Shown here in pieces: positions 32,979 through 39,892 of a stretch of 39,995 nt of DNA. Position numbers and translations under genes: made by a program. Below the pieces are notes generated by a model. The model was not told the DNA's origin. It saw only the letters and a program-made list of their open reading frames with translations, and did not search any database. The stretch's first letter is position 1; every line of letters begins with the position of its first letter. The stretch is from Amphibacillus jilinensis Y1 (GTDB taxonomy: Bacteria; Bacillota; Bacilli; Bacillales; Amphibacillaceae): NCBI RefSeq assembly GCF_000306965.1, contig NZ_JH976438.1, positions 128,255 to 168,249 of the forward strand, given 5' to 3'.

Positions 32979-33830
32979 ATGATTTATATAGGTTTAACAG
33001 GCTGGGGTGATCATTATTCACTATATCCTGCTGATCTAAAGGCTAAAGACAAACTTGCTGAATATAGTAGTTATTTTCCAACTGTTGAAGTTGATGCTTC
33101 TTTTTATGCTGTTCAGCCAATCCGTAATGCTGAAAAATGGGTGAACGAAACCCCGCAATCTTTTCGTTTTGTTGTTAAAGCATATCAAGGGATGACCGGT
33201 CATCAACGAACAGAGTTGCCTTATCCAAGCAAAACAGAAATGTTTGAAGCCTTTAAGGCATCGCTCGTTCCTTACATAGAAGCAGATAAATTGGCGATGG
33301 TACTTTTTCAATTTCCACCTTGGTTTGATTGTAAAGAAGAGCACATCCTTTATTTGAAATATTGTAAGCAACGGATGGCTAACATCCCTGTTGCGTTAGA
33401 GTTTAGACATCAGTCTTGGTTTGCTAAACCGAATCGAGAGAAAACATTGACCTATATGCGAACAGACAACTGGATTCATGCTATCGCTGATGAACCACAA
33501 GCTGGCGATGGCTCAATTCCAATCGTGCCCGAAGCAACCAATCAGCAAACCACGCTGATTAGATTTCATGGTCGAAATGTTCACGGGTGGAACAGACCGA
33601 AAACAAAGTCTACCAATTGGCGAGAAGTTCGATATTTATATAATTATAATCAAGCAGAATTATTGGAATGGAAACAACGTATCAAGGTACTCGAAGAGCA
33701 GTCACAGGATATTTATTTGTTATTCAATAACAATTCAGGTGGTGATGCAGCAAATAATGCCCAAACCCTTCAGCAGATGCTTGGTATTGACTATCAGGAT
33801 TTAGCATCACAACAACTTCGGTTATTTTGA
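32979..33830 (+). CDS. DUF72 (YecE/YunF-like) protein
   Basis: 283 residues from ATG at 32979, 10 bases after GGAGG. DUF72 features: IYIGLTGWGDHYSLYP at the start, YFPTVEVDASFYAVQ (about 32-46), FRFVVKAYQGMTGH (about 61-74), LAMVLFQFPPWF (about 108), VALEFRHQSWF (about 143-153) and RFHGRNVHGW (about 203). A TIM-barrel-like fold is expected. The biochemical role is not established in the family as far as I know. Stand-alone gene between a terminator and the convergent sirtuin. Confidence 0.85.
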   Translation: MIYIGLTGWGDHYSLYPADLKAKDKLAEYSSYFPTVEVDASFYAVQPIRNAEKWVNETPQSFRFVVKAYQGMTGHQRTELPYPSKTEMFEAFKASLVPYIEADKLAMVLFQFPPWFDCKEEHILYLKYCKQRMANIPVALEFRHQSWFAKPNREKTLTYMRTDNWIHAIADEPQAGDGSIPIVPEATNQQTTLIRFHGRNVHGWNRPKTKSTNWREVRYLYNYNQAELLEWKQRIKVLEEQSQDIYLLFNNNSGGDAANNAQTLQQMLGIDYQDLASQQLRLF

Positions 33831-33921
33831 AGAAAGATAGACTGGGGGTACAGCATTGTGAATGTGATGGAGAAATTATATACACTGCTTATTATTGCTC
33901 AAACAAGAAAAGTAATAAGCA

Positions 33922-34644
33922 TTAAGACATGATCTCCAGTTTGGAAAATACACTTCCAATTGAATCGGAAATAAATAAACCTGCTTTGTGCTGGTTAATT
34001 TCTGTTGTATTAATAACGACGAGGTGTTCGCCTTGAAAGTAATCGACTAAATAGGCTGCTGGATAGACCGTTAAAGACGTACCACCGATAATTAGTAATT
34101 CACACTGATTAATCAATGAAACGGCTGCTTGCCAGCGGCTTTGGTCAAGTGGCTCTTCGTATAAGACAACATCTGGTTTAATCGTACCGCCACATGTACA
34201 GGTTGGAAGGGTCTCTGCATGTTTTATCTTTAGAGGCGGATAATGCTTATGACAATGAAGGCAATAGTTGTTATTAATCGTTCCGTGTAATTCAATCACG
34301 TGGTGTGAACCAGCTTTTTGATGGAGGCCATCGATATTTTGTGTGATAATACCTTTGAGCTTTCCCGCTTGTTCAAGTTTAGCAAGTTGAATGTGGGCTG
34401 GATTTGGTTCTGCACCTAGCGTAAGCAATTTTTGCTTATAAAAATGAAAGAACACGTGTGGATGCGTTGAGAAGAATGAATGACTTAAGATTTGTTCTGG
34501 TGGATACGCATAGTCCTGATTATATAAACCGTTATGACTTCTGAAATCAGGGATGCCACTTTCTGTTGAAACACCTGCACCACCGAAGAATACAATGTGA
34601 TTTGTTTTATCAATTAAATCTTGAAGTTGGTTAATATTATCCAT
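33922..34644 (-). CDS. cobB: NAD-dependent protein deacylase (sirtuin)
   Basis: 240 residues, cytoplasmic. All sirtuin marks are present: FFGGAGVSTESGIPDFRS (NAD-binding, about 19-36), TQNIDGLHQKAG (about 101-112), catalytic His in VIELHGT (about 119), a zinc site CLHC...CTCGG with four Cys (about 128-152) and IIGGTSLTVYPAA (about 185). It removes acetyl or other acyl groups from lysines with NAD+. GAGGGGC-type ribosome site before the ATG. IHR copy 12 separates it from the divergent queD operon. Confidence 0.93.
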   Translation of the reverse strand: MDNINQLQDLIDKTNHIVFFGGAGVSTESGIPDFRSHNGLYNQDYAYPPEQILSHSFFSTHPHVFFHFYKQKLLTLGAEPNPAHIQLAKLEQAGKLKGIITQNIDGLHQKAGSHHVIELHGTINNNYCLHCHKHYPPLKIKHAETLPTCTCGGTIKPDVVLYEEPLDQSRWQAAVSLINQCELLIIGGTSLTVYPAAYLVDYFQGEHLVVINTTEINQHKAGLFISDSIGSVFSKLEIMS

Positions 34645-34703
34645 GTCACGCCCCTCTTTCGTTATTAAAGTACGTACTATGTTTACATTAGTCTACCATA
34701 TAT

Positions 34704-34863
34704 TTTGTCACAGATAACCGTCCGTAAACCACCCACCTCAAAATAGAGCGTAGGGCAAAGCTCTATATAGGTGTGTAGTGACGGCGGCTAATGTCTTGAC
34801 AGACTCAACTAACAAGCAGTGGGCGAAGAACGAAAATGCTCATTGATTGAAGATTCATCGTAT
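34704..34863 (+). repeat. IHR repeat copy 12
   Basis: Left end TTTGTCACAGATAACCGTCCGTAAA, hairpin 1 CCCACCTCAAAATAGA..., hairpin 2 ACAAGCAGTGGGCGAAG..GCTCATTGATTG, right end decayed (GATTCATCGTAT). It lies in the divergent region of the sirtuin and queD genes. Confidence 0.85.
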
Positions 34864-34958
34864 AAGTTTATAGACAACATAAGCTATGGGGGAACATATT
34901 TAGTCTAAGCTTTGAAATAGAAAATATAATGTATCATCATTTAAAGGGAGATCTGCGT

Positions 34959-35420
34959 ATGTATAACAATAAAATTATAGAACATTTACAAAAATTTGGT
35001 GTGGATATTAAACAAGATCAGTTAAAATCACATAATAATAGGGTTTTAGTCAGCAAGTCCTTTACCTTTGATGCAGCCCATCACCTTCATGCTTATCAAG
35101 GCAAGTGCGCCACATTGCACGGTCACACTTACGAAGTTATTTTTGGCATTAGTGGATACACGAATGAAATTGGTCTTGTTATCGACTTTAGTGAAATTAA
35201 AAAAATTTGGAAAGACCAAATTGAAATCGATCTTGATCATCAATATTTAAACGAGAGTTTGCCGGCAATGAACACGACGGCCGAAAATTTAGTTGTTTGG
35301 ATTTATCAAAAGATGGAACAAGCATTAACGAAGGCTGGCCAACGTGATCTTCAACTTGAGTTTGTTAGACTCTTTGAAACACCAACGAGTTATGCAGAGG
35401 CTAGAAGGGAATGGATGTGA
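34959..35420 (+). CDS. queD: 6-carboxy-5,6,7,8-tetrahydropterin synthase QueD
   Basis: 153 residues from ATG at 34959, behind AAAGGGAG. SKSFTFDAAHHLHAYQGKCATLHGHTYEV (about 30-58) holds the zinc histidines and the catalytic Cys of the QueD/PTPS fold; VIDFSEIKKIW, LDHQYLN and FVRLFETPTSYAE complete the pattern. The enzyme makes the second intermediate (CPH4) of queuosine base synthesis from dihydroneopterin triphosphate. queE follows with a TGATG overlap, so they are translationally coupled. queC and queF are not in the window. No preQ1 aptamer was recognised upstream. Confidence 0.93.
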   Translation: MYNNKIIEHLQKFGVDIKQDQLKSHNNRVLVSKSFTFDAAHHLHAYQGKCATLHGHTYEVIFGISGYTNEIGLVIDFSEIKKIWKDQIEIDLDHQYLNESLPAMNTTAENLVVWIYQKMEQALTKAGQRDLQLEFVRLFETPTSYAEARREWM

Positions 35421-36148
35421 TGACGCGTTATCCTGTTTTAGAAATCTTTGGACCAACGATTCAGGGAGAAGGTATGGTGGCGGGGCGAAAAACGATGTTT
35501 ATTCGAACAGCTGGATGTGATTATAGTTGTTCATGGTGTGATTCAGCTTTTACTTGGGATGGCAGTGCAAAAGAAGAAATTAAGATGTTGACAGCTTCAG
35601 AGATTATGACGAGACTCCATGCTATCGGTCAAGATCAATTCGATCATGTCACGATATCAGGAGGAAATCCTGCTTTATTGAAAGACCTTGATCAATTGAT
35701 TCAACTTTTACAGCAAAATCAGCTAGAAGTTGCGATAGAAACACAAGGGACGCGTTGGCAATCATGGTTTCTATTAATTGATGATTTAACTTTATCGCCA
35801 AAACCGCCAAGTTCCGGAATGAAAACCGATTGGAATAAACTCGATACTATTATTAATCATTTAAGAGATAACAACCGGCTAGCACATACATCATTAAAAA
35901 TAGTTGTTTTTGATGATCAAGATTTTCAATATGCCGAAACTGTCCATCAACGCTATCCTGATCTATTATTTTATATACAAGTAGGTAATCCCGATTTAAT
36001 GGAAACGGAGGTCCCACAGTTAGCAAAGTTACTGTTGGAAAAATATCAGTGGTTAATTAATAAAACAATTAAATCAACAAAGTTAAATAAAGTTAGAGTA
36101 CTTCCGCAACTACATACATTAATATGGGGGAATAAGCGTGGGGTTTAA
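35420..36148 (+). CDS. queE: 7-carboxy-7-deazaguanine synthase QueE (radical SAM)
   Basis: 242 residues from ATG at 35420, sharing one base with the queD stop; GAAGGGA lies 9-12 bases before it. PVLEIFGPTIQGEGMVAGRKTMFIRTAGCDYSCSWCDSAFTWDG: the radical-SAM cluster motif is CDYSCSWC (about 29-36), of the short QueE form CxxxCxxC. The HVTISGGNPAL part (about 75) is the SAM-binding GGNP/GGEP element. It converts CPH4 to CDG for queuosine and other 7-deazaguanines. ATG at 35411 is a minor alternative start. Confidence 0.94.
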   Translation: MTRYPVLEIFGPTIQGEGMVAGRKTMFIRTAGCDYSCSWCDSAFTWDGSAKEEIKMLTASEIMTRLHAIGQDQFDHVTISGGNPALLKDLDQLIQLLQQNQLEVAIETQGTRWQSWFLLIDDLTLSPKPPSSGMKTDWNKLDTIINHLRDNNRLAHTSLKIVVFDDQDFQYAETVHQRYPDLLFYIQVGNPDLMETEVPQLAKLLLEKYQWLINKTIKSTKLNKVRVLPQLHTLIWGNKRGV

Positions 36149-36248
36149 AGAAGTAGCGGTTGTGTAGATAACGCTTCTCCACTCTATTTAAGTTGGTCGG
36201 CTGGAATCAAAGTTAAAAATGAATGAAGTGAAGGGAGGTGTAGATGAC

Positions 36249-36551
36249 TTGAAGGCATCTATCATTTATTTTATTGTAACCTTTTGTCTTATTATGGCTA
36301 GCTTGTTTGGTTTATTTGGTCAAGATCTCGCTTACGCTATCAATGCATATGTTCCAGCAGTGACATTAACAACAGCTATAACGCTTGTCACTTTCACGAG
36401 TATTGGCATCTATATAATGATCCCGCTTATTTGCTGGATTTCTAAACATGTAAAAAGACGAGCTTTTATGATAATTACGAGAATAAATTGTATTTTAGGC
36501 TTGCCTATTTCAATTTGGTCACTGTTTGTTTGGGTGATGTGGATGGGTTAA
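36249..36551 (+). CDS. Small membrane protein
   Basis: 100 residues from TTG at 36249, 10 bases after AAGGGAGG; the ATG at 36219 lies before that site. Three hydrophobic helices (about 3-22, 33-58 and 75-98). I do not recognise the family. It is 100 bases after queE, on the same strand. Confidence 0.6.
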   Translation: MKASIIYFIVTFCLIMASLFGLFGQDLAYAINAYVPAVTLTTAITLVTFTSIGIYIMIPLICWISKHVKRRAFMIITRINCILGLPISIWSLFVWVMWMG

Positions 36552-36615
36552 CGATAGATTCATCCCATGCCCCCCATCTTAGTGTAAGGTGGGGGGCAGG
36601 CGCGGGAAATCGACT

Positions 36616-36762
36616 TTTATCACAGCTAGCCCTCCGTAAAACGTCGCTTCAAATTAGAGCATGGAGCAAATCTATTTAGACGGGTGCTAATGCCCTGATT
36701 CACTCAGCTACCAATCAGTGGGTGAAGAACGAAAGCGTTGACTGATTGAAGTTGCGTTTTAT
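36616..36762 (+). repeat. IHR repeat copy 13
   Basis: TTTAT at both ends (36616-36620, 36758-36762). A piece of hairpin 1 is lost (GGGTGCTAATG instead of GGGTGATAACGGACGCTAATG). The right-end TTA (36759-36761) is the stop codon of the minus-strand L,D-transpeptidase gene. Confidence 0.88.
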
Positions 36763-37256
36763 GGGGTGATAGTGACTTGTGTGCCAATCGGAATCGTAGC
36801 AGCTAGTTCTTCAACATCATGATTATACATCCGAATACAGCCACGTGAAACGGCCTTGCCAATTGATGATGGATCATTCGTCCCGTGAATACCATAGTGT
36901 TGTTTGGATAACGACATCCACATCGTACCATAAGGTCCACCTGGATTAGGTGCTTTATTAATAATAACAAATTGTCCGATAGGTGTTTGACTAAGGATTT
37001 GTCCCACGGCTATCGGGTATGTTTTTAGTGGTACATGATCACTTAACAAGGTTAATGTTCGTTGCGCAATCGATACATGAATTTGATAGGGTAGCTGTTC
37101 TGGGTTCGGTAGTCCAGGGATGATTACTGGCTGTCCAACGAAGATCAGATCAGGATTAATTTGAGGATTTGCTTGGATCAGATCAGTTAAGCTTACGCGA
37201 TAATCACGTGCGATGATTGATAACGTTTCTCCTTCTTTAACTATGTGATAATACAT
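36759..37256 (-). CDS. ykuD: LysM-L,D-transpeptidase (YkuD family)
   Basis: 165 residues from ATG at 37256, 8 bases after GGAG (GTG at 37265 is less likely). Residues 1-46: a LysM motif, [45 protein letters not shown], for peptidoglycan binding. Residues 55-165: the YkuD domain, with [24 protein letters not shown] carrying the catalytic His and Cys. It matches B. subtilis YkuD almost end to end, which cross-links peptidoglycan by 3-3 bonds and is spore-associated. The stop codon comes from IHR copy 13. Confidence 0.93.
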   Translation of the reverse strand: MYYHIVKEGETLSIIARDYRVSLTDLIQANPQINPDLIFVGQPVIIPGLPNPEQLPYQIHVSIAQRTLTLLSDHVPLKTYPIAVGQILSQTPIGQFVIINKAPNPGGPYGTMWMSLSKQHYGIHGTNDPSSIGKAVSRGCIRMYNHDVEELAATIPIGTQVTITP

Positions 37257-37359
37257 TATTTTCACTCCATTTAGCTTTTGCTTTAGGATATGCGCCTTTA
37301 GCTGTTTATGCTTTTTTAAGAAACCGGAGAATAAGCGCTAGTATCTCTTAAATTAAGAT

Positions 37360-37390
37360 AAAATCCCGCCTTGAAGAAGGCGGGATTTTA
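37360..37390. terminator. Bidirectional terminator
   Basis: AAAATCCCGCCTT-GAAG-AAGGCGGGATTTTA: perfect, with A and T runs on both sides. It ends the minus-strand transcript of the gene at 37520-37921. Confidence 0.9.
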
Positions 37391-37519
37391 ACGCGTTCTC
37401 AAAAGTTGGCTTAGCCACCCTTGCTAGGTACATGGAATAAAAGGGAGCACGACCAGGCAACTCAGAGAAATAAAGTTGCTGCTGTTAATCAAATAAAGTA
37501 ATAATGAGCGACGTTGTTT
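37391..37519 (-). other. Untranslated stretch ahead of the terminator
   Basis: About 130 bases, richer in G and C than the neighbourhood, between the stop of the minus-strand membrane gene and its terminator. Could be a long 3' leader or a small RNA; no family recognised. Confidence 0.25.
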
Positions 37520-37921
37520 TCAAGAAAAAAATTTGTTCTCTTTCTCAAAACTGGTAATCAATGTATAGCTTGCGATTAGCAAAGATATTTCCCAAGTCCC
37601 CCATATAAAGCGAGGCAGTTCGATGGTTGTGAATATAATGGGTAGATATGGAAATATAAAAAGCGGTAGACTAACAAAAATAAATTTATTAAGATTAAAT
37701 ACCCATTTATGATGTACTTTAAATCGTTTGAGCATTATCGGTAGAGCTAAATAAACCCCTAATCCTGCATATAATGCATTAACACGAAAAACCCATGAGC
37801 CCCATTCAACATCACCTGTTTGAACCGAGTGGATGTTGTTGTTGACGATCAACCATAGTAATAGCAGCAGACCGATTAGATAAATGAAAGAGAGTAGACT
37901 TTCTTTTATGGTAAATTTCAT
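37520..37921 (-). CDS. Putative membrane protein
   Basis: 133 residues, four hydrophobic helices (about 9-26, 45-62, 78-98 and 105-122). Starts MKFTIKESLLSFIYLIGLLLLLWLIVNN. AAAGGAGC precedes the ATG. I do not recognise the family. IHR copy 14 lies 20 bases upstream of the start, probably in or near its promoter. Confidence 0.6.
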   Translation of the reverse strand: MKFTIKESLLSFIYLIGLLLLLWLIVNNNIHSVQTGDVEWGSWVFRVNALYAGLGVYLALPIMLKRFKVHHKWVFNLNKFIFVSLPLFIFPYLPIIFTTIELPRFIWGTWEISLLIASYTLITSFEKENKFFS

Positions 37922-37940
37922 ACGTGCTCCTTTCTAACAC

Positions 37941-38084
37941 TTTATTACAGATAATCGCTTCCCTCTCTAATAGAGAACAAAACCCTCTATATTAAGGCGA
38001 AAGCTAACGGCTATTCATGTTTTGATTCAGGCAACGACCATCAGTGCGAGCGAATCAATCCTACTGATTGAATGTTCGCTTTAC
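37941..38084 (+). repeat. IHR repeat copy 14
   Basis: TTTATTACAGATAATCG...; hairpin 1 is reduced, hairpin 2 (CATCAGTGCGAG...CCTACTGATTG) is kept, right end TTCGCTTTAC. Between divergent genes. Confidence 0.8.
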
Positions 38085-38201
38085 CTGCCTTTATTGTATA
38101 AAATTCTACAAAAACGTATGGAATCCTTTAATAATTTTTTAGACTAAATCCATAGCTGTATTCGTATAGTGATATTAGACAAAAGGAAAGTAGGTGCTGT
38201 T

Positions 38202-38657
38202 TTGAGCATGTTTAATCCAGAGCATTTATTTGTTGTTTTTAACCCCCCAGTAGGTAATATATCACCAATAAACGGTAGGAAATATACCTTGACGCATTCA
38301 GATCAGACAGGATATTTGTTTCTGACTATTGGCCTAACATATGACGAGGATAAAATCACTGACCTACGTGATGAAGTGTTGGCTGAATGGTCTGTGCAAG
38401 ACGGTGTTTATATGCTCTGTGTTAAGGTTTATCTTGGGAATGGAGAATTCAAGACCGTAAAGCGTCGAGATCGCATTTTTAGACAAAAACTTCCCTTAGC
38501 ATTAGAGGCTATTTTTTTGGGCGATCGGGCTTTTTTAATGGCTCACGAACAACTTTATGCAGCACCCATTAAAATATGCTTTGAATCATCGAATTCGAGT
38601 TATCATCGTTGCGAAAATTGGGGAACACCAATGGATTATTTGTTTTATGCGAACTAG
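38202..38657 (+). CDS. Staygreen-family protein
   Basis: 151 residues from TTG at 38202 (AGGTG just before; ATG at 38208 is the alternative, and GTG at 38169 precedes the ribosome site). FNPEHLFVVFNPPVG, GRKYTLTHSDQTGYLFLTIGLTYDEDK, LRDEVLAEWS and FRQKLPLALEAIFLGDRAFL, then ENWGTPMDY, are the core of the Staygreen family (plant SGR, bacterial homologues). Plant SGR takes magnesium from chlorophyll a; bacterial homologues in non-photosynthetic Firmicutes exist and their natural substrate is unclear. Soluble, single gene. Confidence 0.87.
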   Translation: MSMFNPEHLFVVFNPPVGNISPINGRKYTLTHSDQTGYLFLTIGLTYDEDKITDLRDEVLAEWSVQDGVYMLCVKVYLGNGEFKTVKRRDRIFRQKLPLALEAIFLGDRAFLMAHEQLYAAPIKICFESSNSSYHRCENWGTPMDYLFYAN

Positions 38658-38705
38658 CTAGACAGTGAACATCAATGAAAATATGAATTTATAGACCAAA
38701 TTGAT

Positions 38706-38800
38706 TGAAGTGGATGATAACGGACACTGATATTCCTAATTCACTCAACTAAACATCAGTGGGAGAAAAACGAAAACGCCCACTGATGTAAGTTGTTGTC
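38706..38800 (+). repeat. IHR repeat copy 15 (left part missing)
   Basis: Starts in hairpin 1 (AAGTGGATGATAACGGACACTGATATTC), has hairpin 2 (CATCAGTGGGAG...CGCCCACTGATG), and the right end is decayed. Confidence 0.8.
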
Positions 38801-38896
38801 TTCTTTGTTAACAATAGTGTGTTTTCGACCTTCCTAAAATAGTATAATAGTAAGCGAAGGTAATATGAAACCAAACATATCAAAGGGGGTGATCTT

Positions 38897-39394
38897 ATCA
38901 AGTATTACATAAGAGAGCTTTTGCCAACAGACTGGTCACAGGTGAAAAAAATCTATGAAGAAGGGATTGCTAGTGGGCATGCAACCTTTGAACGTGAAGC
39001 ACCAACATGGACAGCATGGGATGCTTCACATTTAAAGGTTTGCCGTTGGGTCGCTATTCAAGGTGATCGTGTTTTAGGTTGGGTGGCACTCAGTCCGACT
39101 TCAAGTCGTTGTGTTTATCGTGGTGTAACAGAAGTAAGTGTTTATATTGGTTGCGATGATAGAGGAAATGGTGTAGGGCGAGCGCTGTTAAAAAAGGTCA
39201 TCGAATCAAGTGAACAAGAAGGGATTTGGACGATTCACTCAGGGATCTTTCCAGAGAATAAAGCAAGTGTTGCTTTACATCAATCACTTGGTTTTCGTCA
39301 AGTCGGTTACTTTGAACGGATTGGTAAGATGAAGGATAAGTGGAGAGATACGATTTATTTAGAAAGACGTAGTCAAGTTGTTGGGATAAATTAA
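38897..39394 (+). CDS. GNAT acetyltransferase, phosphinothricin-acetyltransferase-like
   Basis: About 165 residues: YYIRELLPTDWSQVKKIYEEGIASGHATFEREAPTWTAWDASH is the typical beginning of Pat-like GNATs; the acetyl-CoA motif is VYIGCDDRGNGVGRALLKKVIESS (about 83-106), and IFPENKASVALHQSLGFRQVGYFERIGKMKDKWRDTIYLER is the typical end. The very strong ribosome site AAAGGGGGTGA (38882-38892) points to ATC at 38897 as the initiator codon, where homologues would have ATG; the first standard start is TTG at 38921, which would remove the first strand. It may acetylate small amines; substrate unknown. A second GNAT gene follows 12 bases later. Confidence 0.75.
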   Translation: MKYYIRELLPTDWSQVKKIYEEGIASGHATFEREAPTWTAWDASHLKVCRWVAIQGDRVLGWVALSPTSSRCVYRGVTEVSVYIGCDDRGNGVGRALLKKVIESSEQEGIWTIHSGIFPENKASVALHQSLGFRQVGYFERIGKMKDKWRDTIYLERRSQVVGIN

Positions 39395-39406
39395 AGGAGT
39401 GTCGAG

Positions 39407-39862
39407 ATGGCGATTTTATTTAAAGCGATTGACCAAAGTAATTATAAAATATGTGCTAAGTTAGCTGTGGAAGAAGATCAAAAGTTATTCGTCGCACCCA
39501 ACTGGTACTCCTTATTAGAGGCAAATTATGAAGCTAATCGCAAGCCTTTTGCGATTTATTATGATGAAGAGATGGTTGGTTTTATTATGTTTAGCTTTCT
39601 CCCAAGTGATTCTGATTATTCAATCGATTCTTGGTGGATTGAGCGGTTTATGATTGACGAGAAACATCAGCAAAAAGGATATGGAACACAATCTTTACTG
39701 CAAGCGATTGACTATTTTAAAGCGCATTTTGATCAAAGTGAACTGAGAATTTCTGCTGAACCTGAAAACAAGGTAGCGATCACTTTATATGAACGGCACG
39801 GTTTTGAAAAAACAGGAGAAACGGTTGGAAATGAAACGGTATTGTTGTTAGTACTACACTAA
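39407..39862 (+). CDS. GNAT acetyltransferase, spermidine-acetyltransferase-like
   Basis: 151 residues, ATG behind AAAGGAG, 12 bases after the previous GNAT gene, so in one operon. IERFMIDEKHQQKGYGTQSLLQAIDYF (about 84-110) is the acetyl-CoA motif; ISAEPENKVAITLYERHGFEKTGE (about 119-142) is motif B. The overall look recalls BltD/PaiA-type polyamine acetyltransferases, but that is a weak inference. Confidence 0.82.
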   Translation: MAILFKAIDQSNYKICAKLAVEEDQKLFVAPNWYSLLEANYEANRKPFAIYYDEEMVGFIMFSFLPSDSDYSIDSWWIERFMIDEKHQQKGYGTQSLLQAIDYFKAHFDQSELRISAEPENKVAITLYERHGFEKTGETVGNETVLLLVLH

Positions 39863-39892
39863 TAATAAAAGATAATGTTGCAAACTTATGAA

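Noticed and set aside
34864-34958. preQ1 riboswitch before queD
   Set aside because: The short queD leader lacks the small hairpin plus A-rich tail of preQ1 aptamers that I can recognise.
36488-36679. Open frame crossing into IHR copy 13
   Set aside because: It is a shadow of the small membrane gene, without a ribosome site, running on into the repeat.
2774-38800. CRISPR array or tandem repeat from the recurring hairpins
   Set aside because: The copies are kilobases apart, about 150 bp long and have no regular spacers.
2774-38800. IHR copies as ordinary rho-independent terminators
   Set aside because: No T run follows hairpin 2, copies lie upstream of starts as well as after stops, and one is inside a gene.
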